Notes under the pieces: generated by a model
Told to the model about the DNA's origin: nothing
What the model saw: the letters and a program-made list of their open reading frames with translations, nothing else
The model's database searches: none
From: Rhizobium sp. 9140
Lineage (GTDB): Bacteria; Pseudomonadota; Alphaproteobacteria; Rhizobiales; Rhizobiaceae
DNA: 64,000 bases
Assembly: GCF_900067135.1 (NCBI RefSeq)
Contig: NZ_FJUR01000001.1
Coordinates: 2,483,501 to 2,547,500, forward strand
Direction of reading: 5' to 3'
Shown here: positions 1 through 8,087 of the stretch, piece by piece
Layout of the letters: every line of letters starts with the position of its first letter
Numbering within the stretch: position 1 is the first letter of the stretch
Program-made: the position numbers and the translations under genes

Positions 1-513
1 GGCTCGTCGGCCATGCCGCACAAGCGCAATCCGGTACTCACCGAGAACCTCACGGGCCTCGCCCGCATGGTCCGTGCCTTCTCGATTCCCGCCATGGAAA
101 ACGTCGCCCTCTGGCACGAGCGCGACATCTCGCACTCCTCCGTCGAGCGCATGATCGGCCCGGACGCGACGGTGACGCTCGATTTCGCCCTTGCCCGCCT
201 GACCAACGTCATCGATAAGCTGCTGATCTACCCGGACAACATGATGGGAAACCTCAACAAGTTCCGGGGCCTTGTTCATTCGCAGCGCGTCCTCCTCGCC
301 CTCACCCAGGCCGGTGCTTCGCGCGAGGACGCCTATCGCCTCGTCCAGCGCAATGCGATGCGTGTGTGGGAACAGGGGAAAGACTTCCTGGAAGAACTGC
401 TCGCCGACGAAGAGGTCCGGGGTTACCTGCCGGAAGCCGACATCCGCGAGAAGTTCGACCTCGGCTATCACACCAAACACGTCGACACGATCTTCCGCCG
501 CGTCTTCGGCTGA
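1..513 (+). CDS. purB: Adenylosuccinate lyase, C-terminal part (5' end outside window)
   Basis: PurB cleaves SAICAR to AICAR and adenylosuccinate to AMP, releasing fumarate, in cytosolic purine synthesis. The visible 170 residues begin inside the fumarase/lyase superfamily signature ([11 protein letters not shown] at residues 1-11 of the fragment), which carries the mobile catalytic loop. The rest is the helical C-terminal part that completes the tetramer. The reading frame is open from base 1, so the gene continues upstream. It is the first of several purine genes in the window (purC, purS, purQ and purL follow), but unrelated genes separate it from purC. A hairpin lies 35 bases after the stop. 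Identity is secure; only the start is missing. Confidence 0.96.
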   Translation, partial: GSSAMPHKRNPVLTENLTGLARMVRAFSIPAMENVALWHERDISHSSVERMIGPDATVTLDFALARLTNVIDKLLIYPDNMMGNLNKFRGLVHSQRVLLALTQAGASREDAYRLVQRNAMRVWEQGKDFLEELLADEEVRGYLPEADIREKFDLGYHTKHVDTIFRRVFG

Positions 514-547
514 TCCGTCTCACGCTGATCCGTGCCGAAACTGTCGG

Positions 548-577
548 AACGGCCGCATTCGCTAGAATGCGACCGTT
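548..577. terminator. Hairpin after purB
   Basis: Inverted repeat AACGG-C-CGCATTC / GAATGCG-A-CCGTT around a GCTA loop, with one mismatch. It lacks a downstream T-run, so it may be a weak or Rho-assisted terminator, or an mRNA 3'-end stabiliser. Confidence 0.4.
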
Positions 578-655
578 CTGCGCAAGACTTTGGTGAATGC
601 TTCCCGATACTTTGTAAACTGCAGCTAACATGCAGACGAGGGGAGCAAAACCAAT

Positions 656-958
656 ATGCCGGCACAAATGGGTATGGAACGAGAAGCGCGGCCCCGCGTC
701 AAGCTCACCGGGCGTGTCACCTGCCGGGACAAGACGAGCACCGGAACCGTGGTCGATCTCTCGGATGCGGGCATGAGCCTGCAACTGGCCTACGACATCA
801 AGGCAACGCAGGGCCAGGCGATCATCATGGACACCGAAGAGCTCGGACGCTTGAACGGCATGGTGCAGTGGGTCCGCGGTGATCAGATCGGCGTTCGCCT
901 GATGACCTCGTCGAACACCAGCGCCAAGATTGCTTCCTACTATAAATTTTTTCGATAG
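656..958 (+). CDS. PilZ-domain protein
   Basis: A 100-residue protein made of one PilZ domain, a c-di-GMP receptor module. It has the N-terminal basic stretch (REARPRVKL, residues 6-14), matching the RxxxR half of the ligand motif, then a beta-barrel segment with D-S-D-x-G-M-S-like residues (LSDAGMSL), equivalent to the D/NxSxxG half. GAGGGGAGC about 11 bases upstream supports the ATG. Single-domain PilZ proteins of this size are common in rhizobia and act as c-di-GMP-dependent adaptors. The nearby GGDEF-EAL gene at 1.7-3.5 kb is a plausible but unproven source of the signal. The target is unknown. Confidence 0.8.
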   Translation: MPAQMGMEREARPRVKLTGRVTCRDKTSTGTVVDLSDAGMSLQLAYDIKATQGQAIIMDTEELGRLNGMVQWVRGDQIGVRLMTSSNTSAKIASYYKFFR

Positions 959-1042
959 GTGACGCTCGGGGCATGCCCAAACGCGATGCCTGACGCCCTC
1001 AGGTCTTGACAACGAAGGTTTGCCGCCGCACATCGCGACATC

Positions 1043-1600
1043 ATGAAAGCCTCGGAAGCAGACATCCTCATCGTTCCCGGATATACCAACTCCGGTCCCG
1101 GTCACTGGCAGTCCCGCTGGGAAAGCAAGCTCGCCTCGGCCCGCCGCGTCGAACAGGCGGAGTGGGTGAAGCCTGTGCGCGAGGACTGGGTCGCCCGGAT
1201 GAACGAGGAGATCGAGGCGGCAACCAAGCCGGTGGTCATCGTCGCGCATTCCCTCGGCGTCGCCACGGCCGTTCATGCCATCTCCAAGGAAAACCAGCAC
1301 AAGATCGCCGGCGCCTTCTTCGTCGCTCCACCGGATGTCGAAAACCCGAAGATTCGCCCGAAGCATCTGATGACGTTCGGACCTTACCCGCGCGACCCGC
1401 TTCCCTTTCCTTCCATTATCGTCGCCAGCCGCAACGATCATTTCGGCTCTTACGAGCATGCGGGCGACATCGCCAATGCCTGGGGCTCCACCCTCGTGGA
1501 TGCCGGCGAGTCGGGTCATCTCAACGCCGAATCGGGCCACGGCCCATGGCCCGAGGGCACGATGGTCTTCGCCCAGTTTCTCAGCCGCCTAAAGCCTTGA
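1043..1600 (+). CDS. RBBP9/YdeN-type alpha/beta hydrolase
   Basis: A 185-residue single-domain serine hydrolase of the RBBP9/YdeN (DUF676-like) family. The N-terminus has the family's ILIVPGYTNSGPGHWQS segment (oxyanion-hole region). The nucleophile elbow is AHSLG (Ser near residue 70), a variant of GxSxG typical of this family. The C-terminal ESGHLN / SGHGPWP segment supplies the catalytic His, and the Asp is expected in the preceding DHF region. No signal peptide is seen, so it should be cytosolic. Family members are small esterases with poorly defined substrates. The gene stands alone between the PilZ gene and the GGDEF-EAL gene. Confidence 0.82.
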   Translation: MKASEADILIVPGYTNSGPGHWQSRWESKLASARRVEQAEWVKPVREDWVARMNEEIEAATKPVVIVAHSLGVATAVHAISKENQHKIAGAFFVAPPDVENPKIRPKHLMTFGPYPRDPLPFPSIIVASRNDHFGSYEHAGDIANAWGSTLVDAGESGHLNAESGHGPWPEGTMVFAQFLSRLKP

Positions 1601-1688
1601 CTTGCCCGTATATCTGGGTGAATCCTGATAGATGGAAAGTGCCTGAAGACGAACCTGTCTCGGGCGATACTCTCCGGGCTGGGCGGAC

Positions 1689-3529
1689 GTGGATGTGACG
1701 AGCGAACCTGGCAGCCAGAGCGACAGCGCTCCCCTCGACACGGTTCCGCCGGACGACGTTTCCCGCCGCTTAAGGCTCGCACTCGATGTTTCAAAGATCG
1801 GCGTGTTCGATGCGGATCTGGAGACCGGCCACGTCACGCGCGATGCCGTCCTCAGACATATCTTCGGCTACGGCGACCGGCCCGACGAAGGCGAGGGTGA
1901 TCTTCTCGAAAAGACCGTCCATCCCGAAGACCGCGATCGAACCTGGGCGACGATCGATGCGGGAATAGCCTCCGGGGAACCCTTCTTCAACGCCTTCCGG
2001 ATCATCCGGCCCGATGGCGAGGTTCGGCACATCCACTCCCGCTCGGTGACCTTCCGCGACGGTAAAGGCCACCTCCGGCTGCTCGGCGCCAATTGGGATG
2101 TGACGGAAGACGTCATGCTGCGGCAGAGCCTCGAACAGGCCCGCACGCTGTCGGAAACCCGCTACGAGGCGCTGGAGAGTGCTTGGCGCGAGATCGAGCG
2201 TCGCGCCCTGAAGGACCAACTGACGGGACTTGCGAACCGGCACGCTCTCCTGCGTTGGCTGGATAGCCTCCCGGCCCCCCGGACGGTCCCCGTCCCGCCC
2301 ACGCCATCCTGCATATCGACCTCTCCCGCTTCAAGGAGATCAACGATACGCTCGGCCATAGGGCGGGCGACGCCGCCATCGTTCACGTCGCCGGCCTGCT
2401 CGAGGCTTTGCGTCGTCAGGACGAGTGGCTCGCGCGCATCGGAGGCGACGAGTTCGCATTCGTGCTCGGCGCCGGCGAGCGCTCGGAGAATGCAGCCCGG
2501 ATCGCAGAGGAGGTCATACGCATCCTCGAAGCACCCATTCCCTGCGACGGTCACCTTTGTCGCTGCGGCGTCAGCATCGGGCTTTCCCGAACCGGCGACG
2601 ATGTGGACGGACGCCAGGCGCTGATCAACGCCGCGATTGCCCTATCCTCTGCCAAGGCGCAGAAGGGCAGCCGCACCGTTCTCTTCACGGCAGAGCTGGA
2701 AAATCGAAACCGCGCGATCAAACAGACGGCCGACGACATCCTGCGCGGGCTGGACGACGACGCTTTCCTGCCGTTCTACCAGCTGCAGTTCGATGCAAAG
2801 ACGCTTGAGGTCAGCGGTGTCGAAACCCTCGCGCGCTGGCAGCATCCGAAGCACGGGGTCCTCGCGCCGGACCGATTTCTAAAGATTGCCGAAGATATCG
2901 ACGTGATGTGGCGCATCGACCGGTCGCTGGCGGAAAAAGCCTGCGGGGACTTTCTGCGCTGGAGGCTCGAAGGGCTCGCTGTCCCCCGTATGTCCGTCAA
3001 CATCTCCGCTCGCCGCCTGCTCGATCCCGAGTTGCTCGCTTCCTTCCCGACTCAGAGTTTCCCGAAGGGCACCTTCGTTTTCGAAATGCTCGAATCGATC
3101 TTCCTCGACGCCCTCGACGACGAGATGTCCAAAGCGATCGATCGCATCCGCAAAGCCGGTATCGCCATCGAGATCGACGACTTCGGCACCGGCCACGCCT
3201 CCGTCCTCGGGCTGACCACCCTTCACCCGAAGCGACTGAAGATCGATCGGGCGCTCATCGCCCCGCTGACGCGCGGCGAACGCCATCGTCGCCTGGTTGC
3301 CGCGATCATCGAAATGGGCCACGCGCTCGATATCGAGATCGTTGCGGAGGGCGTCGAAACGCAGGCGCAGATCGTTCTGCTCCGGACGATGGGGTGTGAC
3401 GTCCTGCAGGGGTATGCCCTCGCCCGCCCCATGGCGACACGGGACATAGAAGCCTTCCTGCGCGCGCGCCTGCCGGCAACCGCTGATACGGGTCTTGCAT
3501 CGGAAGGTTCTCCCCCTGCCGCGGAATGA
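1689..3529 (+). pseudogene. PAS-GGDEF-EAL c-di-GMP turnover protein, frameshifted at a C6 tract
   Basis: Two overlapping frames together encode one PAS-GGDEF-EAL protein. Frame 3 from the ATG at 1689 gives a PAS domain (about residues 25-145) and the start of the GGDEF domain (LTGLANR). The homology then continues in frame 2 from about 2282 (HIDLSRFKEIND, then GGDEF at 2441-2455) to 3529. The break coincides with CCCCCC at 2275-2280; one extra C would restore a 613-residue frame. The EAL part has DDFGTG, the downstream Lys and AEGVET, but the signature reads ETL at 2822-2830. Possible explanations are a genuine mutation, a contracted (phase-variable) tract, -1 slippage or a sequencing error. 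If the break is real, a start at 2408 could still yield the GGDEF tail plus EAL. Confidence 0.8.
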
Positions 3530-3611
3530 TCCCGCCGCCACCATGAGGCCGGCGCAGGCCTGCAATGCGCCGATAGACCCTCGTGTTTCCAGAGGAGAGA
3601 TCAGACGCCGA

Positions 3612-3640
3612 TTGTGAAATGTTTTCTTTTCCGCTATGGA
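3612..3640 (+). promoter_or_regulatory. Possible purC promoter
   Basis: TTGTGA (3612-3617) and TATGGA (3635-3640) are separated by 17 bases, about 80 bases before purC. The -10 match is poor, so this is tentative. Confidence 0.3.
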
Positions 3641-3718
3641 CCCGGGAGAAAAACATGCCCGACTGCACCAACGAAAAGGCGCATCTCCCAGCGCCCACAA
3701 CAATATGAGACAGAGTCT

Positions 3719-4483
3719 ATGAACCGTCGCCGCCGAATCTATGAAGGCAAGGCCAAGATCCTCTATGAGGGCCCCGAGCCGGGCACGCTGATACAGTTCT
3801 TCAAGGACGATGCTACCGCTTTCAACAAGAAGAAGCATGACGTCATCGATGGCAAGGGCGTACTGAACAACCGCATCTCCGAATATATCTTCACGCATCT
3901 GAACCGCATCGGCATCCCGACCCACTTCATCCGCCGCCTCAACATGCGCGAGCAGTTGATCAAGGAAGTCGAGATCATCCCGCTCGAGATCGTCGTGCGC
4001 AATGTCGCGGCCGGATCGCTGTCCAAGCGCCTTGGCATCGAGGAAGGCACCGTGCTGCCGCGCTCGATCATCGAATTCTACTACAAGGCCGACGCGCTCG
4101 ATGACCCCATGGTCTCCGAAGAGCACATCACGGCCTTCGGCTGGGCAAGCCCGCAGGAGCTCGACGACGTGATGGCGCTCGCTATCCGCGTCAACGACTT
4201 CCTGACAGGCCTGTTTCTTGGCGTCGGCATCCAGCTGGTCGATTTCAAGATCGAATGCGGCCGCCTGTTCGAAGGCGACATGATGCGGATCATCCTGGCG
4301 GATGAGATTTCGCCCGACAGCTGCCGCCTCTGGGACGTCGTGACGAAGGAAAAGATGGACAAGGACCGGTTCCGCCGCGACATGGGCGGCTTGGTCGAAG
4401 CCTATCAGGAGGTCGCCCGCCGTCTCGGCATCATGAACGAAAACGAGCCGCCGCGCGGTTCCGGTCCGGTTCTGGTCAAGTAA
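3719..4483 (+). CDS. purC: SAICAR synthetase
   Basis: PurC joins aspartate to CAIR using ATP, giving SAICAR in purine synthesis. The ATG at 3719 ([13 protein letters not shown]) is chosen because the family starts with R-x-IYEGKAK, the ATP-binding entry strand. The frame is open 35 codons further up, but those residues are not PurC-like. The 254-residue length is normal. Family landmarks are visible: FKDDATAFN, the [11 protein letters not shown] motif near residue 95, and the DFKIECGR catalytic segment near residue 178. It heads a compact purC-purS-ORF-purQ group with short gaps or overlaps, so co-transcription is likely. Confidence 0.96.
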   Translation: MNRRRRIYEGKAKILYEGPEPGTLIQFFKDDATAFNKKKHDVIDGKGVLNNRISEYIFTHLNRIGIPTHFIRRLNMREQLIKEVEIIPLEIVVRNVAAGSLSKRLGIEEGTVLPRSIIEFYYKADALDDPMVSEEHITAFGWASPQELDDVMALAIRVNDFLTGLFLGVGIQLVDFKIECGRLFEGDMMRIILADEISPDSCRLWDVVTKEKMDKDRFRRDMGGLVEAYQEVARRLGIMNENEPPRGSGPVLVK

Positions 4484-4526
4484 GCCGCCAGAACCCGAGA
4501 GCATCCAGTTTCGAGGAAAACAACAA

Positions 4527-4769
4527 GTGATCACCGCACGCGTAACCGTAACGCTCAAGAACGGCGTTCTCGACCCGCAAGGCAAGGCCATCGAAGGCGC
4601 CCTCGGCGCCCTCGGTTTTCAAGGTATCGGCCAGGTTCGCCAAGGCAAAGTGTTCGACCTCAAGGTCGATACCGACGACCGCGCGAAAGCCGAAACCGAC
4701 GTAAAGGCCATGTGCGATAAGCTGTTGGCAAACACCGTGATCGAGAACTATACTATCTCCCTCGACTGA
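4527..4769 (+). CDS. purS: FGAM synthase subunit PurS
   Basis: PurS is the small dimeric subunit that bridges PurQ and the short-form PurL, carrying ammonia transfer to FGAR to form FGAM. It has 80 residues with the family pattern: an N-terminal strand (ARVTVTLKNGVLDPQGKAIEGAL), FQGIGQVRQGKVFDL, and the C-terminal LLANTVIENY. The start is a GTG preceded by GAGG about 10 bases upstream. Its presence agrees with the 743-residue short PurL at 8.8 kb and the separate PurQ, i.e. the three-subunit enzyme rather than the long fused PurL of gammaproteobacteria. Confidence 0.95.
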   Translation: MITARVTVTLKNGVLDPQGKAIEGALGALGFQGIGQVRQGKVFDLKVDTDDRAKAETDVKAMCDKLLANTVIENYTISLD

Positions 4770-4787
4770 AGGTTGCGGGAGAGTGGC

Positions 4788-5045
4788 ATGACGAACGTCA
4801 CGAACGAACTGATGTATGAACTCCTCAAGCGGATGAATGGCGATATATCGCACATCAGGCACGCCGTGACGGAACTGAAGAGCGAAATGCAAAGCATGCG
4901 TGGCACGCTCGTTTCCGTTCAGCAGGACATTCACAACATCTACGGCGTCCTCGGACGCCACGAGACCCGTCTCGACCGCATTGAAAACCGCCTCGAGCTG
5001 CGCGAGCTTGCCGAGGCACAGGCAAGGTTCGATCCGCATCCATGA
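4788..5045 (+). CDS. Small coiled-coil protein between purS and purQ
   Basis: An 85-residue, probably all-helical cytosolic protein with no catalytic motif. Residues 5-75 give a heptad-like pattern ([46 protein letters not shown]), predicting a short coiled coil or helical hairpin. The ATG at 4788 with GGGAGAG 5-10 bases upstream is preferred to an in-frame TTG at 4773. Its stop overlaps the purQ start (ATGA, 5042-5045), implying translational coupling. I do not recognise a characterised function. The position suggests co-expression with, and perhaps an accessory role for, the PurS/PurQ/PurL complex, but it could be a passenger. Confidence 0.75.
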   Translation: MTNVTNELMYELLKRMNGDISHIRHAVTELKSEMQSMRGTLVSVQQDIHNIYGVLGRHETRLDRIENRLELRELAEAQARFDPHP

Positions 5046-5713
5046 AGTCCGCCGTCGTTCAGCTCCCCGGTCTCAACCGCGACCGTGACATGATCACCGC
5101 CCTGACCATGATTTCCGGCAAGCCGCCGGTGACCATCTGGCAGACGGAAACCGAAATTCCGGATGTCGATCTGATCGTCATTCCCGGCGGTTTCTCTTAT
5201 GGCGATTACCTCCGCTGCGGCGCCATTGCCGCCCGCATGCCCGTCATGCAGGCGATCAAGGCGAAGGCCGAACAGGGCGTCCGCGTGCTCGGCGTCTGCA
5301 ACGGCTTCCAGATCCTGCTCGAAGCCGGCCTGCTGCCAGGGGCGCTGATGCGCAATGCCTCGCTGAAGTTTGTCTGCAAGGAGATCAAGCTCGAAGTTGT
5401 CAACGCTTCGACGGACTTCACCCGCGCCTACGCGGAAGGTCAGATCATCCGCTGCCCGGTCGCCCATCACGACGGCAACTACTTCGCCGATACGGAAACG
5501 CTGAAGGAGATCGAAGGCAGTGGGCAGGTCGTCTTCCGCTATGCCGCCGGCACCAATCCCAACGGCTCGATGAACGACATCGCGGCCGTTACCAATGCCC
5601 GTGGCAATGTCCTCGGCATGATGCCGCATCCGGAAAACCTGATCGAAGCCGCGCATGGCGGCTCGGACGGTCGCGCCCTGTTCGCCTCGGCTCTCGACGT
5701 CATCGCGGCCTGA
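5042..5713 (+). CDS. purQ: FGAM synthase glutaminase subunit PurQ
   Basis: A class I glutamine amidotransferase that releases ammonia from glutamine for the PurL active site. In its 223 residues, the nucleophilic Cys sits in GVCNGFQ (near residue 87), and the His-x-Glu pair is in MMPHPENL near residue 197. The [13 protein letters not shown] motif near residue 45 is diagnostic of PurQ. Translation starts inside the stop of the preceding coiled-coil ORF. The stop codon falls in the loop of a hairpin that probably ends the operon. Confidence 0.97.
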   Translation: MKSAVVQLPGLNRDRDMITALTMISGKPPVTIWQTETEIPDVDLIVIPGGFSYGDYLRCGAIAARMPVMQAIKAKAEQGVRVLGVCNGFQILLEAGLLPGALMRNASLKFVCKEIKLEVVNASTDFTRAYAEGQIIRCPVAHHDGNYFADTETLKEIEGSGQVVFRYAAGTNPNGSMNDIAAVTNARGNVLGMMPHPENLIEAAHGGSDGRALFASALDVIAA

Positions 5714-5733
5714 ACATCGGCCGCGATTCTTTC
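5702..5733 (+). terminator. Hairpin spanning the purQ stop codon
   Basis: ATCGCGGCC (5702-5710) and GGCCGCGAT (5719-5727) form a 9-bp perfect stem, followed by TCTTTCC. The purQ TGA lies in the 8-base loop. The T-tail is weak, so termination efficiency is uncertain. Confidence 0.55.
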
Positions 5734-5762
5734 CGACACAGCTTCCGGCGTAGCCGGACCCA

Positions 5763-5794
5763 TATCGAGATCCAGCCCCGTATCGAGATCCAGC
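5763..5794. repeat. 14-bp direct repeat before the lipoprotein gene
   Basis: TATCGAGATCCAGC occurs at 5763-5776 and 5781-5794 (18-bp period), immediately upstream of the ATG at 5796. The second copy occupies the ribosome-binding region. Confidence 0.7.
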
Positions 5795-5795
5795 G

Positions 5796-6185
5796 ATGAA
5801 TCCTGCCTGCCTGTCCTCCATCGCTGCCGCCATTGCGGCTCTCCTGTCCGGCTGCCAGTCGGCACCGGAACCAGCACCGGTCCGCAACGTCGCGGCGCTG
5901 CCGACGATGGAGCGCATCGCGCTCAGCGCCAATGCCTGCTGGTTCAAGTCGGGGGACGCCGCGTTCAAGTCCTACCGCCTGGCGCCGGAACTCAATTCCT
6001 TCTCCGGTCGCCCGCGCATCCTGCTCGTCAAGCGCAACAATCCTGAAGCCCGCCCGCTCGCCGTCATCCAGGCCGAAGGCCATCCGGCCAAGGTCGACGC
6101 CTTCGGTCCTCTGTTCAGCGAACCGGTCGGCACACGCATGACAAGCGACATCAAGCGCTGGATGGCCGGCGACAAAGGCTGCTGA
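5796..6185 (+). CDS. Putative lipoprotein, unknown function
   Basis: A 129-residue protein with a short N-terminal hydrophobic segment ending in a lipobox (LLSGC, Cys near residue 20), so it is probably lipid-anchored in the envelope. The mature part has conserved-looking NACWFKSGD, a Cys shared by similar rhizobial proteins, and ends in GC. No enzymatic motif is recognised. It lies alone after the purQ terminator. The start ATG directly follows a 14-bp repeat and has no strong Shine-Dalgarno sequence. The call of exported lipoprotein rests on the lipobox only. Confidence 0.65.
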   Translation: MNPACLSSIAAAIAALLSGCQSAPEPAPVRNVAALPTMERIALSANACWFKSGDAAFKSYRLAPELNSFSGRPRILLVKRNNPEARPLAVIQAEGHPAKVDAFGPLFSEPVGTRMTSDIKRWMAGDKGC

Positions 6186-6249
6186 TCCCGTCGCGCGCCG
6201 GCCCTCATGCATCGAGCGACGTGCTGACTGACGATACGGCCGCCGGCAC

Positions 6250-6525
6250 TCACTCGATGAAATACGACTTGCCAAGCTCCTCACGAACCTCCCAGCGCGT
6301 CAGGCCGATATCGTTCAGCTGATCGTCCGTCAGATCCCTGAGCACGAGCCGTCCCGCACGCTTCATCCGCCATTCGGCAAATCTTTCCGTCATCCGTCCG
6401 AAAAAGCCGCACCTGATCGGGCTCGGCGGCGAAACCATGTCGCCACTCGACCGGAACAACCGTTCTCGTTCGAAACCATCGGGATAAATTGTTCCGATTG
6501 TATCATTATACTGACTGATCGACAT
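6250..6525 (-). CDS. DUF1127 small protein
   Basis: A 91-residue protein whose C-terminal half (about residues 45-85) matches the DUF1127 (YjiS-like) pattern: R-x-x-L-x-x-L-x-D-x-x-L-x-D-I-G-L-x-R, seen here as LVLRDLTDDQLNDIGLTRWEV. The ATG at 6525 (MSISQYND) is preferred to an in-frame ATG 24 bases upstream. DUF1127 proteins are abundant small proteins in alphaproteobacteria; some bind RNA and affect growth or phosphate and carbon metabolism. It is divergent from the MocR-type gene, so the approximately 85-bp A+T-rich spacer may control both. Confidence 0.75.
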   Translation of the reverse strand: MSISQYNDTIGTIYPDGFERERLFRSSGDMVSPPSPIRCGFFGRMTERFAEWRMKRAGRLVLRDLTDDQLNDIGLTRWEVREELGKSYFIE

Positions 6526-6574
6526 GATGATCGTCTCCAAGTGCTGCAAAGTAGCTTTAAATCAATGGGTACAA

Positions 6575-6604
6575 TTGACAAAGACAATCGAGCAATGTCA
6601 TTAT
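6575..6604 (+). promoter_or_regulatory. Promoter of the MocR-type gene
   Basis: TTGACA (6575-6580) and CATTAT (6599-6604) are separated by 18 bases. Transcription would begin about 6611-6612, at the start codon, implying a leaderless mRNA. No Shine-Dalgarno sequence is visible upstream of the ATG. Confidence 0.5.
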
Positions 6605-6618
6605 TGTCACCATGACAA
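6604..6618. promoter_or_regulatory. Palindromic operator over the start codon
   Basis: TTGTCA-CCA-TGACAA is a perfect inverted repeat covering the predicted transcription start and the ATG of the MocR-type gene. GACAAT (6582-6587) and TTGACA upstream share its half-site. It is a likely autoregulatory operator. Confidence 0.55.
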
Positions 6619-8021
6619 ATTGGCTTCCTGATCTCTCGGCCGGCGACGGACCGCTCTATCTCAAGCTCGCGCAATCCATCGAGGCTGCGATCGACAGCGG
6701 CGCCTTGCCGCCCGGTGAAAAGCTGCCGGCACAGCGCAACCTTGCCTTCGACATCGGCGTAACCCTCGGCACCGTCAGCCGTGCCTATGCCCTCGTGCAC
6801 GAACGCGGGCTGGTGGCCGGCGAGGTCGGACGCGGCACCTATGTTCGCGAACGGAAAACCACGACCGACACGACGTCCGATTCGATGAAATCCTTAGCCG
6901 GCACACGCCCCTTCGAGGCGCCGACAGGAAAGCTGCGATTCGATGCGACCGGCGCACCCCATGTCGGGCAGGCAAACGTTATTCAGGAGATCCTGGCGCA
7001 GGTCGTGGCCGACCATCCGACGGATGTTGCCGATTACACCCGCTCGGCGCTGACGCACTGGCAGGAGGCGGGCGCTGCGTGGATGGCACGCGCCGGCTGG
7101 GCGCCGGATGTCGAGGGTATCGTCGTTACGCAGGGCGCCCATGCCGCCATCGTCTCCGTCGTTACCGCGGTCACGGCTCCGGGTGACCGGATCCTGTTCG
7201 AAAACATGACCTACAGCCAGGTCGCCCGTGCCCTCAGCCTCATGGGCCGGCGCATCCTCGCCGGGGAAACCGATGCGCAGGGCCTTGTGCCGGAGGATTT
7301 CGAGCGGATCTGCCAGCAGCAGCATCCGGCGGTCGTCTTCCTGATGCCGACCCTGCAAAATCCCACGCTGGCCACGATGGACCGTACGCGCCGTCAGGCG
7401 ATCGCCGCCATCGCGCGCCGGCACAATGTCCTCCTCATAGAGGACGACATCTACGGTATTCTCACGAACGATACCCAGCCGATGCTCGCTGCCCTCGCGC
7501 CAGAGCGAACCTTCGTCGTGTCCGGCCTGTCGAAGTCCGTCGCACCCGGCGTTCGCGGCGGCTGGGTTTCCTGCCCGCAGCATTTCGCCGCCCGCGTGAA
7601 GATCGCCCACAAGATGCTGACAGGCGGCACCGCCTTCCTGCTCGCGGAATGCGCCGCAAGGCTGGTTCTGTCAGGCGAGGCGAAAGGCATCCTCGGCCGC
7701 GTCGTTGCGGAACTGGAGGCACGGGAGGCTCTCGCCCGCGACATCCTCAGCGGACACGATTTCCGGTCCCTCCCCCAGATCCCCTTCCTCTGGCTGCAAT
7801 TGCCCGAGCCTTGGCTGGCGGGCACGTTCAAGGCAGCCGCCTTCGAGGCCGGCGTGTTGATCGACGGCGAGGACGAGTTCAAGGCGGGACGCTCCGACAA
7901 GGTGCACCACCGGGTCCGAATCGCTTTTTCGAATCACGGACGTGAGGATGTCCGTCGGGGGTTCCACCAACTCCGGAACGTTCTCGACGGCGGCCTTGCC
8001 GGCTACGACAGCGCCAGCTGA
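6612..8021 (+). CDS. MocR-family regulator (GntR HTH + aminotransferase-like domain)
   Basis: A 469-residue transcription factor with an N-terminal GntR winged helix (about residues 10-80: GPLYLKLAQSIEAAI, LPAQRNLA, GTVSRAYALV, GRGTYV) and a fold-type I PLP aminotransferase-like domain (about 100-460). The PLP lysine is in SGLSKSVAPGVRGGW near residue 305, and the cofactor Asp/Tyr region is IEDDIYG near residue 279. MocR proteins sense PLP or amino compounds and often activate a divergent gene while repressing themselves. The divergent gene here encodes a DUF1127 protein, not a metabolic enzyme. The start matches the family N-terminus, supporting the leaderless reading. Confidence 0.88.
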   Translation: MTNWLPDLSAGDGPLYLKLAQSIEAAIDSGALPPGEKLPAQRNLAFDIGVTLGTVSRAYALVHERGLVAGEVGRGTYVRERKTTTDTTSDSMKSLAGTRPFEAPTGKLRFDATGAPHVGQANVIQEILAQVVADHPTDVADYTRSALTHWQEAGAAWMARAGWAPDVEGIVVTQGAHAAIVSVVTAVTAPGDRILFENMTYSQVARALSLMGRRILAGETDAQGLVPEDFERICQQQHPAVVFLMPTLQNPTLATMDRTRRQAIAAIARRHNVLLIEDDIYGILTNDTQPMLAALAPERTFVVSGLSKSVAPGVRGGWVSCPQHFAARVKIAHKMLTGGTAFLLAECAARLVLSGEAKGILGRVVAELEAREALARDILSGHDFRSLPQIPFLWLQLPEPWLAGTFKAAAFEAGVLIDGEDEFKAGRSDKVHHRVRIAFSNHGREDVRRGFHQLRNVLDGGLAGYDSAS

Positions 8022-8087
8022 GGCAAGCTTCCCGCAAGACAGACCTGCTTCAGTCCACGGACGACCTTCGTAAGCGTGGATACCAAA

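Noticed and set aside
2275-2282. Programmed -1 ribosomal frameshift in the GGDEF gene as the preferred explanation
   Set aside because: The run lacks a standard slippery heptamer and a stimulatory structure was not evident; loss of one C is simpler, though slippage cannot be excluded.
2879-4591. A 570-codon minus-strand frame spanning the GGDEF-EAL gene and purC
   Set aside because: It crosses two unrelated real genes and their spacer, and has no domain similarity.
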